Assembly (NCBI GenBank): GCA_963643465.1
Contig: CAVIJT010000003.1
Location: 186,001 to 250,000, forward strand
Length of the DNA stretch: 64,000 nt
Reading direction: 5' to 3'
Source of the DNA: CAG-411 sp963643465
Lineage (GTDB): Bacteria; Bacillota; Clostridia; Lachnospirales; Lachnospiraceae
Every line of letters starts with the position of its first letter. Positions within the stretch are counted from its first letter, which is position 1. Of this stretch, positions 1 to 7,770 are shown one piece after another. Under the pieces are notes generated by a model, which saw nothing but the letters and a program-made list of their open reading frames with translations, was not told the DNA's origin and did no database searches. The translations under genes and the position numbers were made by a program.

Positions 1-34
1 TGTTTACAAACAAGAGGAATATGAGAGGGTAGAT

Positions 35-337
35 ATGCAGGATGAACTTGCCATTAAGACAAAGGAAGTCGTAAGAAAAATTTTAAAAGAAAATGCGGTA
101 TCGTTGGAAACCATAGATGGAAGCATAATATGGGGAAAAGCAGAAGAGAAGAAGAAAATGAAAGGCGAAGAGTGTTATATAGAAATTGTGTTTAAGAATA
201 AGGAAACTGTAAATGTAAGTGAAAATGCTATTTATCTCAGTCAGGAAGAAAATGTACTTGAAAGTGGAAATTTTGGTATAGGACTAGCTGTTCCAGAAGA
301 ATTAATGCAAGAATATTTTTATGATATGTGTTTGTAA
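35..337 (+). CDS. Hypothetical protein, 100 aa
   Basis: I do not recognise this protein. It is 100 aa, acidic and lysine-rich, with no signal peptide, no membrane segment and no cysteine motif; the only cysteines are single ones in the middle and near the C-terminus. The start ATG follows a good ribosome-binding site (GAGAGGG, 5 nt spacing). It ends 51 bp before a membrane-protein gene on the same strand, so it may belong to the same transcript, whose promoter would lie outside the window. The pattern of alternating charged and hydrophobic residues (SIIWG, CYIEIVFKNKETV) suggests a small beta-rich cytosolic domain, but no function can be assigned. Confidence 0.6.
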   Translation: MQDELAIKTKEVVRKILKENAVSLETIDGSIIWGKAEEKKKMKGEECYIEIVFKNKETVNVSENAIYLSQEENVLESGNFGIGLAVPEELMQEYFYDMCL

Positions 338-388
338 GTAGAAAAAAGTTTGTAGAGCTAAATACAAAAGAAATAGAGGGTGTAAATT

Positions 389-973
389 ATGAAAAAATAT
401 ATGTGGTTACATGGGATAGTCATGTTTATTATGGCAGCAGTTTGCATATGGAGTCATGGGGCTGGATTTCTTGGAGTTTTTTGGAAAACATTTGAAGTGT
501 TTGTGGCATACATGTTTGTATTGTTGTTTATGACAGCAGGAAAAGTTTTTTTGAAATTCTTAGATATACGAATTTTTTGGTGGATAGCATTGTTTCTTAA
601 TGTTGTAGGTATATGGTTTTGTATAATTTATTATAGAGATGTTGAATTAGGATATTATGATTTGCCTTTGGGTGAAGAATGGCTAGAGGCGGGTTGGGGC
701 GTTATAAAAGTTATATTATTTCTCATAGATGTATTAGCTATTTATTTATTGACAAAGAAGCACTGGGATGCTCACAAAACGTGGAGAGTAGGGATTTATG
801 CGAGTGTTTTGATTCTACTTCTTATTTGTGAAATAGCAATAGCCCCTATGTATTCGGGGCGTGTTATGTTTGCTTATTTTGAAATAAATATAGTGCCAGT
901 ATTGGCATCTGTATGTGCTTTGCGTGTAAAGCATTCGATACCTATGAAAAACAGAGGGAGGAAAACTTTATGA
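389..973 (+). CDS. Polytopic membrane protein of unknown function
   Basis: A 194-aa integral membrane protein with five or six hydrophobic segments (roughly residues 5-25, 29-52, 60-82, 103-122, 134-153, 160-177). There are no recognisable catalytic or transporter motifs, so no function is offered. A ribosome-binding site (AGAGGGTG) precedes the ATG. Its stop codon overlaps the start codon of the next gene in an ATGA arrangement, which indicates translational coupling and suggests that the two products work together at the membrane. The basic C-terminal tail (KHSIPMKNRGRKTL) should be cytoplasmic by the positive-inside rule. Confidence 0.7.
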   Translation: MKKYMWLHGIVMFIMAAVCIWSHGAGFLGVFWKTFEVFVAYMFVLLFMTAGKVFLKFLDIRIFWWIALFLNVVGIWFCIIYYRDVELGYYDLPLGEEWLEAGWGVIKVILFLIDVLAIYLLTKKHWDAHKTWRVGIYASVLILLLICEIAIAPMYSGRVMFAYFEINIVPVLASVCALRVKHSIPMKNRGRKTL

Positions 974-1419
974 AAAAAAGAATTGTAGTAATAGCAGGAG
1001 TATTGCTTGTGGTTATAGTGGCAATTGGTGTGTATATGGCAAATCCGATGTTAAGATATCATAATAGCCAAGTTAGTAAAGCTATGGAGCAGTTAAGAGA
1101 AAAGAATGGAGAGGAAATTTCTTTGAATGAAGTAATTCCGTTTTCGTGGGATGCAGTCTATACTTTTGCGCCGTATACCAGTAAGCAGAATATAGAAGAG
1201 CGCATTGGTTTTTCCAGTGGTGCCATAACAGAAACAGTAAATGAAGGTATGACACAGCTTATTTTTGTGAAGGATAAAAAAGTGGTGGCATCTATTTGTG
1301 GGTATAGTGATAAATTGGGGTATAGTATTGAGTTTTCTGATTGTATTGAGGCAAAGGATGAAATTCTTTTTCAAGTAAATGTAACAGATGACAAAGTTCA
1401 GCTGAAAGAGAAAATATAG
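970..1419 (+). CDS. Small membrane-anchored exported protein
   Basis: A 149-aa protein with an N-terminal KKR followed by one strongly hydrophobic segment (about residues 5-24), then a soluble domain of about 120 residues with no cysteine pair motif. It reads as a signal-anchor or uncleaved signal peptide with an extracytoplasmic domain. An upstream in-frame ATG at 913 exists, but the ATG at 970 is preferred because it forms the ATGA overlap with the upstream membrane gene and places the signal segment at the N-terminus. No family was recognised. The opposite strand contains open frames here, but they lack ribosome-binding sites and are treated as spurious. Confidence 0.65.
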   Translation: MKKRIVVIAGVLLVVIVAIGVYMANPMLRYHNSQVSKAMEQLREKNGEEISLNEVIPFSWDAVYTFAPYTSKQNIEERIGFSSGAITETVNEGMTQLIFVKDKKVVASICGYSDKLGYSIEFSDCIEAKDEILFQVNVTDDKVQLKEKI

Positions 1420-1490
1420 GAAATAGAATCTGAACATGTGTTAGCCAATGATGAAGTGGAAATTGAGTAGATGAATACAAAAGAATTTTC

Positions 1491-1519
1491 TTGACAAGGC
1501 AGAAAATATACTTTACCAT
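1491..1519 (+). promoter_or_regulatory. Sigma-A promoter of the proS T-box leader
   Basis: A perfect -35 TTGACA (1491-1496) is followed after 17 nt by TACCAT (1514-1519), matching 4 of 6 consensus positions. It lies just upstream of the T-box leader, where its transcription start is expected. Confidence 0.6.
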
Positions 1520-1529
1520 AATTAGGAAT

Positions 1530-1843
1530 TAAACAATTTGTTATATGGAAATTTGCGTGGAAGAGGATTAGTACAAAGAGAAAACATCCCAGAGAGAGAA
1601 CGTTTGCTGTGAGTTCTTATGCAATATCTTTGGAACCTGCCTTGGAGCATCGTATGAAAATACGGCGTAATACCTGCGTTAAGGGTTGTTGAGTGAATCA
1701 TCGAATATTTAGATTGGTTTGCAAATTCACATAATATGGAGAATTTTGCGGCTATATGAATATTGTGTAGATTAATTAGGGTGGCACCGCCGAAGTTATT
1801 TGGTCCCTTGTGGAACAGAAACTTTGTGGTGACACCTTTTTTT
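1530..1843 (+). promoter_or_regulatory. T-box riboswitch (proline specifier) of proS
   Basis: A T-box leader senses uncharged tRNA by pairing of a specifier codon with the anticodon and of the T-box with the tRNA 3' end, preventing termination. Visible parts: a Stem I base with AGTA (near 1570), a CAGAGAG element (near 1592), a specifier-loop context GAACCTGCCTTGGAG in which CCT (1636-1638) is a proline codon, the canonical T-box AGGGTGGCACCGCC (1778-1791), and a terminator in which the T-box arm GGTGGCACC can pair, with one mismatch, with GGTGACACC (about 1828-1836) followed by a T run. The downstream gene is ProRS, in agreement with a proline specifier. The exact 5' boundary is approximate. 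Confidence 0.9.
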
Positions 1844-1958
1844 ACGCGAGTAGTGAGGAAAATCGAATGCTTGCATGAAGATTTGACAAGCGGCGCGATA
1901 ATCTGAGAAATTCGCAAAGCGGGCTTCTCGTGATTACTCTATAGGAAGTGTGTCCTAT
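1841..1958 (+). repeat. Intergenic structured repeat A, copy 1
   Basis: About 115 bp starting TTTACGCGAGTAGTGAGG, inside the T-run of the T-box terminator, with clear counterparts at 3485 and 58148 and a degenerate one at 7606. Shared blocks include CTTGCATGAAGATTTGAC, GCGATAATCTGAGAAA and TCGCAAAGCG. Because it lies between the T-box and the proS start it is part of the proS 5' UTR. Confidence 0.85.
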
Positions 1959-1990
1959 GATTGAATTGATAAGTAAAGGAGAATGCGATT

Positions 1991-3427
1991 ATGGCAAAGG
2001 AAAAGAAATTAGTAGAAGCGATTACCTCTATGGAGGAAGATTTTGCGCAGTGGTACACAGACGTAGTAAAGAAAGCAGAACTTGTGGACTATTCCAGCGT
2101 AAGAGGATGTACCGTATTTCGTCCGGCAGGATATGCAATCTGGGAAAATATCCAGAAAAAATTAGATGCCAGATTTAAAGAAACTGGTGTAGAAAATGTG
2201 TATATGCCAATGTTTATCCCAGAGAGCTTATTGCAAAAAGAGGCAGATCATGTGGAAGGATTTGCACCTGAAGTAGCATGGGTAACTCAGGGAGGACTTG
2301 ATCCATTGCAGGAAAAATTGGCAGTTAGACCAACTTCTGAAACTTTGTTCTGTGAGCATTATTCCAATGTGGTACAGTCTTATCGTGATCTTCCAAAATT
2401 GTACAATCAGTGGTGTTCCGTTGTGCGTTGGGAAAAGACAACCAGACCATTTTTAAGAACCATGGAATTTTTATGGCAGGAAGGTCATACTGCACATGCT
2501 ACTGCACAGGAAGCAGAGGAGAGAACAGAGCAAATGCTTAATTTGTATGCAGATTTCTGTGAGGAAGTTCTTGCGATTCCTATGATTAAAGGTAGAAAGA
2601 CAGATAAAGAAAAATTTGCTGGAGCAGAGGCAACTTACACGATTGAAGCGTTAATGCACGATGGCAAGGCATTGCAGTCTGGAACCAGTCATAACTTTGG
2701 AGATGGATTTGCTAAAGCATTTGACATTCAGTATACAGACAAAAACAATAAACTACAGTATGCACATCAGACATCATGGGGAATGACAACTCGTATTATC
2801 GGTGCCATGATTATGGTGCATGGTGACAACTCTGGTTTGGTATTACCACCAAGAATTGCGCCTACACAGATTATGATTATCCCAATTATGCAGAAGAAGG
2901 AAGGGGTACTTGAGAAGGCAGAGGAACTTCGTGCAATGCTTTCTAAGAACTTTACCGTTAAAGTAGATGATAGTGACAAAAATCCAGGTTGGAAATACAG
3001 CGAGCAGGAAATGCGTGGTATTCCAGTTCGTGTGGAAGTTGGTCCTAAGGACATTGAAGCTGGCAGATGTGTAGTAGTTCGTCGTGATAATCGTGAAAAA
3101 TATGAAGTTTCTTTTGAAGAATTAGAAACAAAGATGGGTGAAATTTTAGACCAGATGCACAATGACATGTTGGAGCGTGCAAGAACCCATAGAGATGAAC
3201 ATACTTATGTGGCAACAAATTATGATGAATTTAAGAACATTGCAGAGAATAAGCCTGGATTTATTAAGGCTATGTGGTGTGAAGATGTGGCTTGTGAAGA
3301 GAAGATTAAAGAAGATTTGTCTGTAACTTCTCGTTGTATGCCATTTGAGCAGGAGAAGTTATCGGAAACTTGTGTATGTTGTGGAAAACCTGCGAAGAAA
3401 TTAGTATATTGGGGCAAGGCGTATTAA
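1991..3427 (+). CDS. proS: Prolyl-tRNA synthetase, type 3 (archaeal/eukaryal-like)
   Basis: Charges tRNA-Pro with proline in the cytosol. The 478-aa length, absence of the bacterial editing insertion, and the C-terminal zinc-binding-like domain ending in Tyr (VYWGKAY) identify the short archaeal-type ProRS found in many Clostridia. Class II motif 2 is visible as VVRWEKTTRPFLRTMEF (about residues 143-160), with the proline-pocket strand GTSHNFGDGFAKAF and the anticodon-binding domain from about residue 285. C-terminal cysteines (CEDVACEEK, CVCCGKPAKK) fit the family. A good ribosome-binding site (AAAGGAG) precedes the ATG. Expression is controlled by the proline T-box upstream. A terminator follows. 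Confidence 0.97.
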   Translation: MAKEKKLVEAITSMEEDFAQWYTDVVKKAELVDYSSVRGCTVFRPAGYAIWENIQKKLDARFKETGVENVYMPMFIPESLLQKEADHVEGFAPEVAWVTQGGLDPLQEKLAVRPTSETLFCEHYSNVVQSYRDLPKLYNQWCSVVRWEKTTRPFLRTMEFLWQEGHTAHATAQEAEERTEQMLNLYADFCEEVLAIPMIKGRKTDKEKFAGAEATYTIEALMHDGKALQSGTSHNFGDGFAKAFDIQYTDKNNKLQYAHQTSWGMTTRIIGAMIMVHGDNSGLVLPPRIAPTQIMIIPIMQKKEGVLEKAEELRAMLSKNFTVKVDDSDKNPGWKYSEQEMRGIPVRVEVGPKDIEAGRCVVVRRDNREKYEVSFEELETKMGEILDQMHNDMLERARTHRDEHTYVATNYDEFKNIAENKPGFIKAMWCEDVACEEKIKEDLSVTSRCMPFEQEKLSETCVCCGKPAKKLVYWGKAY

Positions 3428-3441
3428 TCCCCAAATTAAAG

Positions 3442-3487
3442 AATCAGAAGTGGAACATTATAAGTGTTTTGCTTCTGATTTTTATTT
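3442..3487 (+). terminator. Intrinsic terminator of proS
   Basis: Arms AATCAGAAG and CTTCTGATT enclose a long loop and are followed by TTTATTT. The repeat A copy begins within this T-rich tail. Confidence 0.7.
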
Positions 3488-3613
3488 ACGCGAGTAATGA
3501 GGAAAAGCGGGTGCTCGCATGAAGATTTGACGAGCATCTCGATAATTTGAGAAACTCGTAAAACGTGTTTTTGGTGATTTATGTAAGTAGGGGTTCGTCT
3601 ACTCGATTTTAAG
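3485..3613 (+). repeat. Intergenic structured repeat A, copy 2
   Basis: Same family as 1841 and 58148, starting TTTACGCGAGTAATGAGG. It diverges at its 3' end, where it acquires a hairpin with CTACTCGATT, the same terminal string as repeat family B. The internal stem GTGCTCG/CGAGCAT differs from copy 3 (GTGCT/AGCAC) while keeping pairing. Confidence 0.8.
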
Positions 3614-3687
3614 GGCGTTTTGATTGATGGTATATTATAAATCGTGGTATAATAGAAGCAACAAAAAATAATAAGGGGTGAGTAAAA

Positions 3688-4098
3688 ATGGAAGCACTTA
3701 TTAGCAAAAAAGATCAAGCAATGAAGCGTTTGCGTGGTTTGTTGGAATTACAAAAAGAGATAGAAGAACGCTTTGGGGAAAGTGATTATAATATATTTGT
3801 ATTTGGAAGTTATTTAACAACACATTATCAAGAAGGAAAAAGTGATATTGATTTAGCTATTTATACAGAAAATTTTGAGTTGTATAAAAAGCTGGCATTC
3901 TATTTAGAAGAATATTTTAATGCCATAGGAGTGAAAAGTGATATTTTTTATATTGATCTTACGATAGAAGCAACTATTTACTGTGCTCCATTAAAATCGA
4001 AAGTCCAGTTTACGGAGTTTTACCCCCAAAAATTGCATAATTTTTACGAGGCATGTCAACATAAATTAGAAGAAACGAAGGCGAGGATGATAGGGTGA
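3688..4098 (+). CDS. MNT-type nucleotidyltransferase, putative antitoxin
   Basis: A 136-aa minimal nucleotidyltransferase. The catalytic signature of the pol-beta-like fold is seen as FGSY (G40, S41) and SDIDLAIY (D53, D55), i.e. GS followed by DxD. Proteins of this size next to a HEPN protein form HEPN/MNT toxin-antitoxin modules; in characterised cases the MNT antitoxin neutralises the HEPN RNase by AMPylating it. The gene starts after AAGGGGTGAG and overlaps the downstream HEPN gene by 4 nt (GTGA), as expected for a co-translated module. It sits directly downstream of a repeat A copy. Alternative: a resistance-type nucleotidyltransferase, less likely given the partner. Confidence 0.85.
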   Translation: MEALISKKDQAMKRLRGLLELQKEIEERFGESDYNIFVFGSYLTTHYQEGKSDIDLAIYTENFELYKKLAFYLEEYFNAIGVKSDIFYIDLTIEATIYCAPLKSKVQFTEFYPQKLHNFYEACQHKLEETKARMIG

Positions 4099-4637
4099 AA
4101 TTTAGTGAGGAGATTTTAAGAGGATTTGATTTAGAAGTGGAGGAAGAAAAGGAACCGGTCAATGTTATGCAAGTAAAGGAAATGCTACAATTTTTGAAAA
4201 GTTCTGCTGAAAGAATAGTGCAGAAAAGTGAATTGTATCAGAGTTCAAATGATGTAGAGATTCAGATGGATTGTATGGACATTGTTACAGTGAAATTAAA
4301 TGATTTTGTGCAAGTTTTTAAAGATTTAATTATATTTATGCGAAAAGAAGAAGGCACATATAATAGGGCGAGTTGCTCATTAAGATATTGTGTATCTAGT
4401 TATGATACATTCGAATTTCAGCAAACAGAAGTAGAAAAACAATTTATGAGAGAGTTGTTGTTAAGGAATGAAATTACGCATGATTATTTTAATCGGGAAA
4501 TGCATCAACAAAAGTTAATATGGTTGATGAGAAATTGTTGTCGTGGTGCTTTAGAGGTATATGATCATATTGAAGGGTATTGTTTGGCGCATGATTTTTT
4601 AGAACGATATGCGGATAATGGAAATAGAAGCAAATGA
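4095..4637 (+). CDS. HEPN-domain protein, putative RNase toxin (HepT-like)
   Basis: A 180-aa mostly helical protein with the HEPN catalytic signature R-x4-H at R124-H129 (RNEITH), followed by DYFN as in HepT-like proteins. HEPN toxins are metal-independent RNases. It uses a GTG start overlapping the stop codon of the MNT nucleotidyltransferase, making a two-gene toxin-antitoxin operon. The first 30 residues are acidic and probably flexible. It is longer than a typical HepT (about 110-145 aa), with an extended N-terminus, so the assignment to the family is good but the exact subfamily is unclear. Confidence 0.8.
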   Translation: MKFSEEILRGFDLEVEEEKEPVNVMQVKEMLQFLKSSAERIVQKSELYQSSNDVEIQMDCMDIVTVKLNDFVQVFKDLIIFMRKEEGTYNRASCSLRYCVSSYDTFEFQQTEVEKQFMRELLLRNEITHDYFNREMHQQKLIWLMRNCCRGALEVYDHIEGYCLAHDFLERYADNGNRSK

Positions 4638-4710
4638 TTATATAAAGTTAGTGTTTTATAACTAGAAAAAATGAGTTATCAAAAAATAGAGTATATGTTG
4701 TTAGGCATGA

Positions 4711-4758
4711 GGAAAGTCAGCATCCCAACAAGGAATTGCTGACTTTCCTTTTCTTTTT
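4711..4758 (+). terminator. Intrinsic terminator after the HEPN/MNT module
   Basis: Perfect arms GGAAAGTCAGCA and TGCTGACTTTCC separated by a 14-nt loop and followed by TTTTCTTTTTT. Confidence 0.85.
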
Positions 4759-4823
4759 TGTTATAATAAAATGATGATTGGGAATGATTTTGGTAACAGT
4801 GAATGACAAAAGGAAGTGGAACA

Positions 4824-6206
4824 ATGAAAATTCAAATACCAGAAAAGGTAGACTATATTTTAAATATATTACACGATAACGGTCATGAAGCATATGCAGT
4901 TGGTGGATGTGTTCGTGATGCGCTTTTAGGTCGGGAGCCAGAGGATTGGGATATTACCACTTCTGCAAAACCGGAGCAGGTAAAGGCATTGTTTCGGCGA
5001 ACAGTAGATACTGGCTTGCAGCATGGCACAGTGACAGTTATGCTTGATAAAGATGGATTTGAAGTTACCACATATCGAATTGATGGTGTGTATGAGGATG
5101 GCAGACATCCTACGGAAGTCACCTTTACGGGAGATTTAATAGAAGATTTGAAACGCCGGGATTTTACCATTAATGCCATGGCTTATAGCGAAGAAACCGG
5201 GATTGTAGATGCTTTTGATGGTGTGGGCGATTTGAAACGTCATGTTATTAAATGTGTGGGAGATGCCAGAGAACGCTTTAGCGAAGATGCCCTTCGGATT
5301 TTGCGGGCGGTGCGTTTTGGGGCGCAGTTGGACTTTGACATTGAGGAAAGCACCAAACAAGCCATTCTTGAAAAAGCACCAACCCTTTCTAAAATCAGTG
5401 CAGAGCGAATTCGTGTAGAGTTGGATAAACTGTTGTGTAGTCAGCATCCAGAGCGTTTGCTGGTGGCAAAAGAACTTGGTATTACAAAAGTCGTATTCCC
5501 AGAATTCGATACGATGCTTGCCACCGCTCAGAACCATCCTCATCATCAATATGATGTAGGCATACATTCTTTGAAAACTGTGGAAAATGTGCATATATTG
5601 GCACGAGAGGCATTGATAGATAAAAAGGACTTTTCTGTGTTGACATGGGCAGCAATGCTCCATGATGTGGGAAAACCGCAATGTCTTACCGTAGATGAAA
5701 AAGGGATTACCCATTTTTACAACCATCCGGCAGTGGGAAAAGAATTGGCACGAGAAATTTTAAGACGATTGCGTTTTGATAACTATACCATTGATTTAGT
5801 ATGCCATTTGATTCAGTATCATGATGTAGAATTTTCGTTGAAAAAAAATAAAATGCGAAAATGGATGAATGTCATTGGGACAGAAAAAATGCCATATTTA
5901 TTCCTACTTATTAAAGGGGACAAGCTGGCACAAAGTATGTACCAACGAGAAGAAAAAATGGAGAAGTTGGCAGCAGCCCAAAATCTTTATAAAGAAATTG
6001 TAGAGGATAAAGAGTGCGTAGATTTAAAGATGCTTGCAGTCAATGGTGGTGACTTGCTTTCTGTTGGATTCCCAAAAGGCAAGTGTATGGGAGAAATGCT
6101 CCATTCCCTGTTGGAATTAGTTCTTGAGAATCCACAACAAAATACAAAAGAGAACCTTTTAGCAATTGCAAAAGAGAATATTCCAGAAGAAGATGCACAC
6201 AGGTAG
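4824..6206 (+). CDS. cca: CCA tRNA nucleotidyltransferase
   Basis: Adds or repairs the CCA 3' end of tRNAs; essential here because at least the tRNA-Met of this window does not encode CCA. The head domain shows GGCVRDALLGREPEDWDIT with the class II DxD, followed by RRDFTINAMAY and the RFSEDALRILRAVRF motif. An HD domain (MLHDVGKP, about residues 280-290) follows, as in the clostridial 450-aa form with a phosphohydrolase tail. The start at 4824 is chosen over 4803 because AAGGAAG lies 7-8 nt upstream and alignment to the family begins MKIQIPEKV. Its stop codon lies inside the terminator hairpin. Confidence 0.95.
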   Translation: MKIQIPEKVDYILNILHDNGHEAYAVGGCVRDALLGREPEDWDITTSAKPEQVKALFRRTVDTGLQHGTVTVMLDKDGFEVTTYRIDGVYEDGRHPTEVTFTGDLIEDLKRRDFTINAMAYSEETGIVDAFDGVGDLKRHVIKCVGDARERFSEDALRILRAVRFGAQLDFDIEESTKQAILEKAPTLSKISAERIRVELDKLLCSQHPERLLVAKELGITKVVFPEFDTMLATAQNHPHHQYDVGIHSLKTVENVHILAREALIDKKDFSVLTWAAMLHDVGKPQCLTVDEKGITHFYNHPAVGKELAREILRRLRFDNYTIDLVCHLIQYHDVEFSLKKNKMRKWMNVIGTEKMPYLFLLIKGDKLAQSMYQREEKMEKLAAAQNLYKEIVEDKECVDLKMLAVNGGDLLSVGFPKGKCMGEMLHSLLELVLENPQQNTKENLLAIAKENIPEEDAHR

Positions 6207-6228
6207 ATTTACTGCCTGTGTGTTTTTT
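6196..6228 (+). terminator. Intrinsic terminator of cca
   Basis: Arms CACACAGG and CCTGTGTG followed by TTTTTT. The stop codon of cca is in the loop. Confidence 0.85.
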
Positions 6229-6245
6229 GCTCCGTCGCCTATTGG

Positions 6246-6395
6246 CAGACATGAGCCTTGCACTTCGATTACGCTTACGCTTCATCTCAGTCGCGGGCTT
6301 CGCCCTATAGAATACAATATACACACTATGCTTCAAAAGCGAGCTTACGCGCATAGTGTGTACATCGTATTCTGCATGGCTCATTGCTTACGCGC
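6246..6395. repeat. Long branched palindromic intergenic element
   Basis: Nested inverted repeats: outer arms at 6251-6262 and 6373-6384 (11 of 12 matching), inner arms at 6310-6331 and 6351-6372 (20 of 22), and a small hairpin GGGCTTCGCCC between them. The two inner mismatches are A/C on the plus strand but G-U wobble pairs on the minus strand. Together with the cca terminator this fills the cca to cotS gap of about 320 bp; the rest of the gap (6396-6529) shows nothing recognisable apart from the ribosome-binding site. Confidence 0.8.
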
Positions 6396-6529
6396 AAAAT
6401 TGTGCGAATGATTTTACTATCCATTTCATAAGATAGAATAGCTGTTTAGGAATGAGACAGTTGTGAACTAGAAAGACAATAAGGCGTAGTGCCGGAGTGT
6501 GAACATGACATTAATAATGGAGGGGCTGT

Positions 6530-7525
6530 ATGGACGAAAAAGTAAAAGAAATTGTAGAACAGTATGATTTGGAAGTAAAAAATGTGTATCGTGTAAGAGG
6601 GGCATATATGCTGGATACGGCAAAAGGGCTTTGTATTATGAGAGAATTTCGTGGCAATGAGCAAAAAGCAGAGCTTGCCCAGCAGGTAAAAGAATCCCTT
6701 ATGGAAAAAGGCTATGAATATGTAGATGTGTATGAGCGAAATAAAGAAGAACAGCTTATTACAGAAAATTGCATGGGAAATCAATATGTAATTAAGCGTT
6801 GGTTTATTGGGGAAGAATGTAATTTAAAGCAGCCGGAGCATGTGGCAAAAATTGCAACAAATTTAGCCAGATTGCATTTGTTGATGCGAGGGGTTACAAA
6901 AGAGCCTGCCACTTTTCAGGCAGATACATATGGGGAAACATTAATCCGCCATAATCGGGAACTGCGTCGGGTTCGTACATATATTAAGGATAAAAAACAA
7001 AGAAATGAATTTGAATTAATGTTTTTATCCGTTTTTTCAGAATTTTATCAAGAGGCAGAACAGGCGGAAAGTATGCTTTCAGATTTGTCTGCAGATGTTT
7101 TGTATGAAGAACTTGCCAGAGAACAAACGTTGTGTCATGGAAGTTATAATTATCATAACTTGATTTTGTTGCCGGCAGAAGTGGCAACCACCAATTTTGA
7201 GCATGTACATTTGCAATTACAGTGCATGGATTTATATGATTTGTTACGAAAACTTATGGAGAAAAATAATTGGAGTGTGGCTCTTTTTACCACTGCTATG
7301 GAACATTATGAAAATGTAAGACCACTTAGCAAAGAAGAAAAACAGTTGTTGTACTTACTGCTTGTCTATCCAGAAAAATTTTGGAAAATTACAAACTTCT
7401 ATTATAATAGCAAAAAAACATGGATGTCTGGAAAAAATATTGAAAAATTGCAGGGACTGCAACAACAAAAAAATCAAAGACGTATTTTTCTGGATAAAGT
7501 ATCTCGCATTTTAGAAATTGTATAA
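6530..7525 (+). CDS. CotS-family spore coat / kinase-fold protein
   Basis: A 331-aa protein resembling the CotS/YutH/YsxE family of spore coat proteins, which have an aminoglycoside-phosphotransferase-like fold. Visible landmarks are the N-terminal VKNVYRVRGAYML, the kinase-fold lysine region YVIKRWFIGEECN, and the catalytic-loop equivalent LCHGSYNYHNLIL (about residues 200-213), where the usual HGD is HGS, so kinase activity is doubtful. A DLYDLLRKLM segment follows as in the family. GGAGG precedes the ATG. It stands alone between two terminators. Role in the spore coat is inferred from family, not from context. Confidence 0.8.
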   Translation: MDEKVKEIVEQYDLEVKNVYRVRGAYMLDTAKGLCIMREFRGNEQKAELAQQVKESLMEKGYEYVDVYERNKEEQLITENCMGNQYVIKRWFIGEECNLKQPEHVAKIATNLARLHLLMRGVTKEPATFQADTYGETLIRHNRELRRVRTYIKDKKQRNEFELMFLSVFSEFYQEAEQAESMLSDLSADVLYEELAREQTLCHGSYNYHNLILLPAEVATTNFEHVHLQLQCMDLYDLLRKLMEKNNWSVALFTTAMEHYENVRPLSKEEKQLLYLLLVYPEKFWKITNFYYNSKKTWMSGKNIEKLQGLQQQKNQRRIFLDKVSRILEIV

Positions 7526-7546
7526 CGCAATTTGTTCTACTGTATA

Positions 7547-7591
7547 AATCGCTGTAAAGTCTGAAAATATAAGGCTTACAGCGATTTTTTT
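7547..7591 (+). terminator. Intrinsic terminator after the CotS-like gene
   Basis: Arms AATCGCTGTAA and TTACAGCGATT followed by TTTTT. Confidence 0.85.
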
Positions 7592-7605
7592 GATCCATTT
7601 TGCTC

Positions 7606-7700
7606 TTTACACCAGTAGTGAGAGGGGGCTTGTATGAAAATGTGACAAGATTTTTCACAATCTGAAAATTTGTGAAGTATATTTTTCACAAATTCTGTAC
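7606..7700 (+). repeat. Degenerate copy of repeat A
   Basis: Shares TTTAC..AGTAGTGAG, GCTTGTATGAA.AT.TGAC.AG, and AATCTGA.AA with the intact copies, with several short gaps and GC positions lost. It lies downstream of the CotS-like gene terminator and upstream of the M6 peptidase gene, the same placement as other copies. Confidence 0.55.
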
Positions 7701-7770
7701 AAAAGGACTGTAAAAATATGGCAGAATGTGGTAAAATATAGAGAAAGAATTCTGATTTGGAGGTGCGTTT

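Noticed and set aside
6166..6411. 81-aa open frame across the cca terminator and palindrome
   Set aside because: It starts within cca and runs through a palindromic element without a ribosome-binding site.
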